Shown here piece after piece: positions 58,470-64,000 of a stretch of DNA of 64,000 bases. The DNA is from Candidatus Raymondbacteria bacterium RIFOXYA2_FULL_49_16. GTDB taxonomy: Bacteria; Fibrobacterota; OXYB2-FULL-49-7; XYB2-FULL-49-35. The first letter of the stretch is position 1. Every line of letters begins with the position of its first letter. Location: contig MFYT01000071.1 of the NCBI GenBank assembly GCA_001789205.1, positions 50,434-114,433 on the forward strand, given 5' to 3'. Made by a program: the position numbers and the translations under genes. The notes beneath the pieces were generated by a model that was not told the origin of the DNA, searched no databases, and was given only the letters and a program-made list of their open reading frames with translations.

Positions 58470-59675
58470 ATGCACACATATATACCCAGGCAACTATACC
58501 TTAATAAAATCAGGCCCTTCCAGGGTACGGACCTTATTAAAGTCATTGTTGGCCAGCGCCGCGTTGGCAAAAGTTATATGCTATACCAGGTGATAGATTC
58601 CATCCGCAAACATAATCCGAAGATAAAAATCATCTATGTAAATAAAGAAGAGCATCAATTCGGACCGATTAAGGACGCGAATTCGCTCATTAAGTATGTG
58701 GAGGAACAGACGGGCGGCAGGGGCCGCAAAGTTTTGCTCATTGATGAAATTCAGGATATCAAAGGTTTCGAATCCGCGTTGCGGAGTTTTGCCGCGACCG
58801 GCAGGTATGATATTTATTGCACAGGCAGCAATGCCGCGATGTTCGCAAGCGAGGTGGCCCATCATCTTTCCGGACGGTATATTGAGCGGAAAATATTTGG
58901 GCTGTCCTATTCAGAACATCTGCAGTTTCACGGTTTGAAGGATTCGAATGATTCATTTATGCGGTATGTCCGCTATGGCGGCCTTCCATACCTCATCCAC
59001 CTTCCAAAAGACGATGAAAAGGTAATCTACGACTATTTAAAAAATATTTATGCTACGATTCTTTTTAAAGATATTGTTGCCAGGCACAGTATCCGGGATG
59101 TGGCTTTTCTTGAGCGGTTGGTCCTCTATGTTGCGGATAATGTGGGCAGTCTTGTGTCCGCGAAAAAGATCAGTGATTTCCTGAAGTCCCAGAAAACAGA
59201 GATATCACCCATTGTAGTATTGAATTACCTTTCCTACCTCTGTTCCGCATTCTTCCTTTTTAAGGTGCCTCGGATGGATATCAAGGGCAAAAAAATATTT
59301 GAGGTGAACGAGAAATATTACTTTGAGGATTTGGGATTGCGGCATTCGCTTGTTGGTTACAATGCAAATGATATCGGAAAAGTGCTGGAAAATATTGTGT
59401 ATCTTCACCTTTGTATTGCCGGATATGATGTATATGTGGGACAGGGCAGGAATTATGAAATTGATTTCGTTGCGCTTCGGGGCGGGGAACGCATGTACGT
59501 GCAGGTCGCATACCAGATAGCCGGCGATTCGACCCATGATCGCGAGTTCGGCAATTTACTGAAAATTGATGACAATTTTCCGAAAATTGTTGTTTCTATG
59601 GACGAGGCGGCCGGTGGAACATACAAAGGCATTCAACACCTGCATGTCAGGGAATTTTTATTGAAACTCACGTAG
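58470..59675 (+). CDS. ATP-binding protein (AAA_14 / DUF4143)
   Basis: A 401-residue protein. Walker A VIVGQRRVGKSYMLYQVIDS (about 27-46), Walker B VLLIDEIQDIKGFESALRSF, sensor DIYCTGSNAAMFASEVAHHL and SGRYIERKIFGLSYSEHL. The C-terminal DUF4143 part has LENIVYLHLCIAGYDVYVGQ and EIDFVALRGGERMYVQVAYQ, a PDDEXK-like nuclease core (E-I-D...Q-V). Family members are frequent in accessory regions and of uncertain role. It is intact, unlike 9190-9694. Confidence 0.9.
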   Translation: MHTYIPRQLYLNKIRPFQGTDLIKVIVGQRRVGKSYMLYQVIDSIRKHNPKIKIIYVNKEEHQFGPIKDANSLIKYVEEQTGGRGRKVLLIDEIQDIKGFESALRSFAATGRYDIYCTGSNAAMFASEVAHHLSGRYIERKIFGLSYSEHLQFHGLKDSNDSFMRYVRYGGLPYLIHLPKDDEKVIYDYLKNIYATILFKDIVARHSIRDVAFLERLVLYVADNVGSLVSAKKISDFLKSQKTEISPIVVLNYLSYLCSAFFLFKVPRMDIKGKKIFEVNEKYYFEDLGLRHSLVGYNANDIGKVLENIVYLHLCIAGYDVYVGQGRNYEIDFVALRGGERMYVQVAYQIAGDSTHDREFGNLLKIDDNFPKIVVSMDEAAGGTYKGIQHLHVREFLLKLT

Positions 59676-59702
59676 AAACGCAGGTTTGCCTCATGATTTC
59701 GA

Positions 59703-60842
59703 TTATGGCTTTGCGTTGCGCTTAATTGCTTTGAAAAATCCTGAAAATAGTATCGATACGTGATGCGGTTTTAGTGTCATCAACCGCTGCATAAACCACT
59801 TCAATCCACCCCGCCTGAAAGATTTCCATAGATTTTTTGTATATGTTTCGTGAAAATTGCTCGTTGCTGCTTCTAAATACTTCTGCCCGCTTTTTTCTTC
59901 ACTAATATCCTTCGATAGTTCCAGTACCCTCTCCACACTTCTTTTTTCAGCCTCTTTGCCCGCTGGCCGTGTCTCTGGCCTGTCATCAAATTCACACGGA
60001 TAAATCTGCCAGTTAGGTATTTTATCCTTGGCAATATCCACTTCCAGGATGAACGAATCATGGCTGTCGTGAACCATTCCTTTGGGCAATTCATCATCAT
60101 CAAACGGCATTGGCCGGACAAAATCGGGTAGGGCATAGGCAATCAGCGATTTGCCGTATTCCTGAATCCCATTAAAAACATGTGCATGATGCCCAAGAAC
60201 AACCATTGCCCCCAGATCAGCAGCCTTTCTGCACGCTTTTAGCATATCCGGGGCAGGCCATTCATTCATGCAGGTTCCGCCGTGGATCGAAGCGACAATT
60301 ATGTCAGCATTCCTTTTGGCTTCGGCAAACAGCCCTGGAACGCATTTATGGTCCGGAGGGCACCCAAGATACCCATTTTTGGCCGAAGTCGTGTTATACG
60401 TGCCCGTAAAGCATAAAAAGGCATATTTAAGGCCGCATCCGGGGCAAGTGACATAAACAGGGCGCCCAGCCTCTTCCGGGCTCTTTCCAGCCCCTCCAAA
60501 CGCGATTCCAGCCTCCTTAAGCAGGGCCATGGTATGCTCAACCCCCTCATTACCCCAATCATACAGGTGATTGTGCCCCAGGTTAACGATGTTAAATCCA
60601 TGTTTCTTTAACAGGGGTATTGCGCTGTCCGGACAAACATACTTACCAGCAGAGGCATTATGCGGCACGCGTGCCTTGGATGCCAGGGTCTCCAGATTGC
60701 CGAAAAGCAGGTGTTTTTTCTGCAGGAGAGGGGCAACAGGGGCGAACGGGTCAGTGCCTGTTTCTATGGCCTTGCCAATTTTTCCATGAAGCATGATATC
60801 GCCCACGGCAAGGAGACGGCATATTTGACTTGTCGGTTGCAT
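59703..60842 (-). CDS. capA: CapA family protein (metallophosphatase-like)
   Basis: A 379-residue protein on the minus strand; I use the ATG at 60842 and not the TTG at 60860. The family motifs are AVGDIMLHGKIGKAI (metal Asp), LFGNLETLASKARVP, VNLGHNHLYDWGNEG, IIVASIHGGTCMNEWPA and VVLGHHAHVFNGIQEYGKSL. CapA proteins act in poly-gamma-glutamate or other capsule export. The C-terminal 100 residues are specific to this locus. Its 3' end (left side) is duplicated at 57103 and 63350. It is the only minus-strand gene of note. Confidence 0.92.
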   Translation of the reverse strand: MQPTSQICRLLAVGDIMLHGKIGKAIETGTDPFAPVAPLLQKKHLLFGNLETLASKARVPHNASAGKYVCPDSAIPLLKKHGFNIVNLGHNHLYDWGNEGVEHTMALLKEAGIAFGGAGKSPEEAGRPVYVTCPGCGLKYAFLCFTGTYNTTSAKNGYLGCPPDHKCVPGLFAEAKRNADIIVASIHGGTCMNEWPAPDMLKACRKAADLGAMVVLGHHAHVFNGIQEYGKSLIAYALPDFVRPMPFDDDELPKGMVHDSHDSFILEVDIAKDKIPNWQIYPCEFDDRPETRPAGKEAEKRSVERVLELSKDISEEKSGQKYLEAATSNFHETYTKNLWKSFRRGGLKWFMQRLMTLKPHHVSILFSGFFKAIKRNAKP

Positions 60843-60915
60843 GTTGATATTTCTTGGCAAAAAAGCTATTTTAAATATATATATTCAGATGGTATAAATT
60901 CTTCAGGAAAATACA

Positions 60916-61114
60916 ATGGCGATAATTTCAATGTTTTATGGAATCATAATTTCGCTTTATTTTCTCGATAAAAAGCGGCACAAGCTGCCTCACATTCATG
61001 TAAAATACCAGGAGCACGAAGCGGTTGTTCAAATACCTGATGGTAAAACTTGTCGCTGATTGGGATTTGGCAATCAAGGGCGAGGGTGTTTTCAAAATCG
61101 ATCCTCTAAAATAG
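60916..61114 (+). pseudogene. DUF4160 gene with internal deletion and frameshift
   Basis: MAIISMFYGIIISLYFLDKK and KLPHIHVKYQEHEAVVQIPD are DUF4160. After GGTAAA the frame changes: the end LVADWDLAIKGEGVFKIDPL is in the next frame and about 17-20 residues of the family middle are missing. The stop is at 61112. DUF4160 is normally coded just before DUF2442, as here. The gene is inactive as read. Confidence 0.8.
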
Positions 61115-61123
61115 GGGGAAACC

Positions 61124-61360
61124 ATGCTGCCACGGATCAAAGCTGTTACGCCTGGAAAAAATTACAATTTAATTTTAATATTCAACAATGGCGAGAAACG
61201 GCGTTTCAATGTTAAACCTTATCTGAGCACGGGAGTATTTGTTGATCTAAAGAAACAAAGTATTTTTAACGCAGTACGGCCTTTTCATGGGAGCATCCAA
61301 TGGCCAGATGGGCAGGATTTTTGTCCAGATATGCTTTATGAAGAAAGCGTTCCCATTTAA
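61124..61360 (+). CDS. DUF2442 protein
   Basis: A 78-residue protein: RIKAVTPGKNYNLILIFNNG, VKPYLSTGVFVDLKKQSIFN, VRPFHGSIQWPDGQDFCPDM. This is the DUF2442 pattern, the usual partner of DUF4160 and probably its antitoxin-like half. GGGGGAAA lies 5 bp before ATG 61124. It is intact. Confidence 0.87.
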   Translation: MLPRIKAVTPGKNYNLILIFNNGEKRRFNVKPYLSTGVFVDLKKQSIFNAVRPFHGSIQWPDGQDFCPDMLYEESVPI

Positions 61361-61415
61361 ATGCCTTTTTCCCTCATAGCTCGCTTGCCTTGAGTTTTAT
61401 CGGAGGATTTTCTCT

Positions 61416-61740
61416 CGGTCTTGATCCTGCAGTTGCTCGGTCTTAATCTTGGCCTTTTTTTCCTCGGTCTCAGTCTTGCCTTTTCTCGGTCTCAACCTCG
61501 ACCTCGGCCTTTTCCTTCCTCGTCCTCGGTTTTGCCTTTTCTCGGCCTCAACCTCGACCTCGGCCTTTTCCTTCCTCGTCCTCGGTTTTGCCTTTTCTCG
61601 GCCTCAACCTCGACCTCGGCCTTTTCCTTCCTCGTCCTCAGTCTTGCCTTTTCTCGGCCTCAACCTCGGCCTCGGCCTTTTCCTTCCTCGTCCTCGGTTT
61701 TGCCTTTTCTCGGCCTTAACCTCGGCCTCAACCTTTTTCC
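61416..61740. repeat. long hexamer-type tract organised as a 56-bp tandem repeat
   Basis: CTCGGCCTCAACCTCGACCT units alternate with GGCCTTTTCCTTCCTCGTCC and TCGGTTTTGCCTTTTCTCGG. The CCTTTTCCTTCC block recurs at 61508, 61564, 61620 and 61676, exactly 56 bp apart, with an older copy at about 61453. Open frames through it are repeat translations and not genes. About 325 bp, the largest tract in the window. Confidence 0.9.
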
Positions 61741-61835
61741 TTTTTTCAGTAATATCTATTGACGGGGCAATGGAAACAAAGTATCTTTAATACAGATACA
61801 ACAAGAGGTGGTAATGGGTAATAATCTGGGGCACG

Positions 61836-62606
61836 ATGAAATGGTGGTCATGCTCCATGAATTGGATGCTGCACTTGATAGGCCCGCTTGGCATAGTCAT
61901 TTGCGGGGGTTCTGCGGCTATTTTGAGTTATGGACTGCGGCGGCAGTCGTTGGATATTGATGTTCTGAATTCCACGGCGCCGCTTGTGGACCCGGGCATC
62001 AAAAAAGCCATTGAAGACATTGGAGAAGCGCACGGGAAAAGCGAGCATTGGCTGAACGATCATGCAAAAAAAGTGTATGAGTATTTACCAAAAGGCTATG
62101 TCCCGGACACGCAGCCCTTATCCGGACTATTCAAGAAACTGCACCCTGTTGTTATTGAGAAATCCGATTTTGTCATCACAAAATTGGCCTATTACGAGAG
62201 GATACGATTGAGAGACAGTCGGGACATAGAGGAAATTGCTTTCGAACCAGAGGACATAGAAAAACTGTACCGGAAACTGAATGCATTGGCGAAAAAGGAC
62301 CACGTGCGGGCGCTTTTGATAGAGGCGAATTTTAAGGAGTTCAAACCGGAATTGGTGAAAGATGAAGAAGGGTGCAGATACCAGAGAGCAGAAACGATTA
62401 CAAAATATGCGGTTGAAAGATACGGCCTGAAAATAACGGAAGCAGAACAACGGGAATGGGAGGACGCGATATTAGCCATGACTGACACCAGTGCGGGAAT
62501 TGTCGCTCGTTTGGACAGAAAAATGGCGGAGTGTATAGAGCGTGGTGACAGGGAAACGGCAAAGCGGGATTTAGCCTATCGGGAAAAGCAAGGGGGCGGT
62601 GAATGA
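61836..62606 (+). CDS. DUF6036-like nucleotidyltransferase
   Basis: A 256-residue ORF with VICGGSAAILSYGLRRQSLD and IDVL (G-G-S and D-x-D). The natural start seems to be ATG 61814 (after AGAGGTGG) in another frame, reading MGNNLGHDEMVVMLHELDAA; one extra C near 61885 shifts it, and the 61836 ATG gives an unnatural N-terminus. So it is either a real frameshift or a sequencing error. FVITKLAYYERIRLRDSRDI is the family lysine/aspartate motif. It overlaps the winged-helix partner by 4 bp. Confidence 0.78.
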   Translation: MKWWSCSMNWMLHLIGPLGIVICGGSAAILSYGLRRQSLDIDVLNSTAPLVDPGIKKAIEDIGEAHGKSEHWLNDHAKKVYEYLPKGYVPDTQPLSGLFKKLHPVVIEKSDFVITKLAYYERIRLRDSRDIEEIAFEPEDIEKLYRKLNALAKKDHVRALLIEANFKEFKPELVKDEEGCRYQRAETITKYAVERYGLKITEAEQREWEDAILAMTDTSAGIVARLDRKMAECIERGDRETAKRDLAYREKQGGGE

Positions 62607-63340
62607 ACGCGCTGGATGAAAATACAAAAGAGACGCTTTACCGGAAATGGCGGCGGCTCGGTTGGGACGTCGATGCGGAAGCATATGACGGCCATGTGGA
62701 TCCGGAAGAAACCATTGTGGAAACCACGCATGCGGGCCGGCACGATGACCGCTTGTTTGAATGGCTTCTGACTTTTACAAGAAATTACTGGGACCTTATT
62801 AATATCAAAAAGGTGCTTCGGTTATTAGATCGGGCGGATAAGCCCGTGCTTGGGGCGGTTTTTGATATTGCAATGGCGCATGGGGCAACCCGGAACTTCA
62901 GGACCATTACGGAGAAATGTGGGCCTTATGTGAAACCGCAGATTCTTTTCCATAAAATGGGCGCTTTTGAAGGGTTACGGGCGCAGGAAATAAAAAACGG
63001 TCTGGAAACCTACAAAAAATGGGGGCTTTACTGTACAATGATGGATTTCTATGAAGATGCGGCATTAAGAAGAAGAGAGGTGCTGCAAAAAAATCCTCTT
63101 CTGGCCTTACGGGCGCTTTTAGGGTCTAATATTCGTGCGGAGATTTTGTTTTTCCTGGAACAGCAGACGGGCATGGCCATACAGGCGCTTGCGCGGAACA
63201 TCGGCTATGCGTACAGCGCGGTCTATAACGAAGTTCTCGCAATGGTGAAAAACGGTCTTGTTGTGGAGAAACCCGGTCGCGGGCACATACTGTCTTTGAG
63301 TGAACACATCCGTCAACTTTTGAAAGTGCTCCCGGCATAG
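62603..63340 (+). CDS. winged-helix partner of the nucleotidyltransferase
   Basis: A 245-residue protein. The N-terminal 150 residues are helical with no known domain (WRRLGWDVDAEAYDGHVDPE, YWDLINIKKVLRLLDRADKP). The C-terminal 75 residues are a winged helix: ALRALLGSNIRAEILFFLEQ, ALARNIGYAYSAVYNEVLAM, VVEKPGRGHILSLSEHIRQL. It is a likely antitoxin or repressor of the pair. The capA 3' fragment begins 10 bp after its stop. Confidence 0.78.
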   Translation: MNALDENTKETLYRKWRRLGWDVDAEAYDGHVDPEETIVETTHAGRHDDRLFEWLLTFTRNYWDLINIKKVLRLLDRADKPVLGAVFDIAMAHGATRNFRTITEKCGPYVKPQILFHKMGAFEGLRAQEIKNGLETYKKWGLYCTMMDFYEDAALRRREVLQKNPLLALRALLGSNIRAEILFFLEQQTGMAIQALARNIGYAYSAVYNEVLAMVKNGLVVEKPGRGHILSLSEHIRQLLKVLPA

Positions 63341-63349
63341 TAGATAACA

Positions 63350-63645
63350 AAATCCTTTATGACTTTGCGTTGCGCTTAATTGCTTTGAAGAATCCTGAAA
63401 TCAGTATTCGTACGTGATGCGGTTTTAGGGTCATCAACCGCTGCAAAAACCACTTCAACCCGCCCCGTCTGAAAGACTTCCATAAGTTCCGTGTATATGT
63501 TTCATGAAAATTACTCGTTGCCGCTTCCAAATACTTCTGCCCGCTTTTCCCCTCACTGATATCATTCGATAGTTCCCGTAACCTTTCCACAATTCTCACT
63601 TCAGCCTCTTTACCCGCTGGCCGTGTCTGGCCTCGCTATAAATAG
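63350..63645 (-). pseudogene. capA 3'-end fragment, long
   Basis: The reverse strand codes for the last about 90 residues of capA: GKSGQKYLEAATSNFHETYT, NLWKSFRRGGLKWFLQRLMT, ILISGFFKAIKRNAK. A two-base loss near 63630 breaks the frame before this. Homology to the intact gene (59703-60010) stops at about 63645. It lies beyond the nucleotidyltransferase pair. Confidence 0.88.
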
Positions 63646-63665
63646 GCCTAAAATACATTGATTAG

Positions 63666-63775
63666 GCGGCGCCCTCCGCGGTGCCGCACTTATGGGTAAT
63701 AGATAGCTTAACAAGGGGGGAAAGGGCCTGCTTCGCCGGCCCGCTTCGCTCTCGCGTAAGCGAGGCGAGCAAGGC
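63666..63775. repeat. complex palindromes
   Basis: GCGGCGCCCTCCGCGGTGCC, then the CTTAACAAGGGGGG core of the G-rich family without its left arm, then GCTTCGCT/AGCGAGGC around CTCGCGTA. No gene lies in 63646-64000. Confidence 0.65.
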
Positions 63776-63829
63776 GGGGGGATTAAAGCGTTCAGTCTTA
63801 CTTTTCTTCCAGCATTCTTGCCCTGAGTA

Positions 63830-63851
63830 CACCGCAGGCGTATCGAAGGGC
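63830..63851. repeat. REP-like hairpin A, copy 5
   Basis: GCCCTGAGTACACCGCAGGC then GTATCGAAGGGC; one stem base differs from the copies at 17-22 kb. It again lies beside a hexamer tract. Confidence 0.8.
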
Positions 63852-63862
63852 ATTTTGTTTTC

Positions 63863-63930
63863 TTCCTCAACCTCGACCTTGGCCTTCTTCTCCTCAGCCT
63901 CGGCCTTGGCCTTGACCTTTTTTTCCCTCA
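63863..63930. repeat. CTYRRC hexamer tract 13
   Basis: CTCAAC, CTCGAC, CTTGGC, a CT-only stretch, CTCAGC, CTCGGC, CTTGGC, CTTGAC. No gene fragment that I recognise follows before the window ends. Confidence 0.8.
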
Positions 63931-64000
63931 ACATTGGTTTCGGCCTGCCCAATGCCTGAGTTACTATGTTATGCAATAAAAAAGCTACCTTCCTTATTAA

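Noticed and set aside
61421-61790. Two overlapping + strand ORFs of 113 residues rich in L-G-L-F-L-P-R-P-R
   Set aside because: They are translations of the 56-bp repeat array; the unit is not a multiple of three, so all frames are open by composition.

Overview
The window is 64 kb of a bacterial surface-glycan locus. Its genes make activated sugars, O-antigen or flagellin-type nonulosonic acids, a flippase, glycosyltransferases and many sugar-decorating methyltransferases. Almost every gene is on the + strand, usually with 4-bp or short overlaps. The taxon cannot be fixed from the sequence. Moderate GC, ATG/GTG/TTG starts, stand-alone four-helix-bundle (23S intervening-sequence type) genes and a very dense load of toxin-antitoxin-like genes fit an uncultured environmental bacterium (Omnitrophota-like or similar), but this is a guess. 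No transposase, integrase, phage gene, tRNA or rRNA was seen.

Layout. 1-9.2 kb: carbamoyltransferase / SxtJ / DUF5989 trio, sugar aminotransferase, pseB, pseC, a TIM-barrel protein and a fused cytidylyltransferase-aldo/keto reductase, interrupted by two four-helix-bundle cassettes and one nucleotidyltransferase pair. 9.2-10.7 kb: a ruined ATPase gene and GDP-fucose synthase. 10.7-25.5 kb: a mosaic of toxin-antitoxin-like or defence-like modules (MNT/HEPN, AlbA_2, DUF1016, AbiEii-like, MazEF, HicBA, DUF2283 pair, VapBC remnant). Between them lie truncated copies of the genes that stand intact just downstream (pseI, an alpha/beta hydrolase, aldo/keto reductase, DUF1016, SDR), and most junctions carry a low-complexity CTYRRC hexamer tract. 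25.5-33.7 kb: pseI, pseH-like, a second cytidylyltransferase-AKR (split), DUF1016, SDR, an inserted AbiEi/AbiEii pair, a PtmB/SpsF-like cytidylyltransferase and an acetyltransferase. 33.7-56.4 kb: oxidoreductase, aminotransferase, GT-B proteins, PseA/WbpG-like amidotransferase plus an amidase, the CDP-sugar branch (rfbF, rfbG, C-methyltransferase, 3,5-epimerase), an AT-rich block with the flippase and glycosyltransferases, capF/capG and more methyltransferases. 56.5-64 kb: a second accessory zone built around capA, again with duplicated capA 3' ends, hexamer tracts and toxin-antitoxin-like modules.

Functionally the sugar genes suggest a pseudaminic-acid-type nonulosonate that may carry an acetamidino group, a branched CDP-3,6-dideoxy or C-methyl sugar, GDP-fucose, possibly L-FucNAc, and O-methyl and carbamoyl decorations.

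The most unusual feature is the way accessory modules sit at gene-gene junctions. Each comes with a hexamer tract and a duplicated end of the neighbouring glycan gene, so that one copy stays intact and an abandoned stub is left on the other side. The pattern recurs at pseI, the hydrolase, SDR and capA. Several of the toxins are broken while their antitoxins stay open. I know of no named element of this kind; assembly error from mixed strains is the main alternative.
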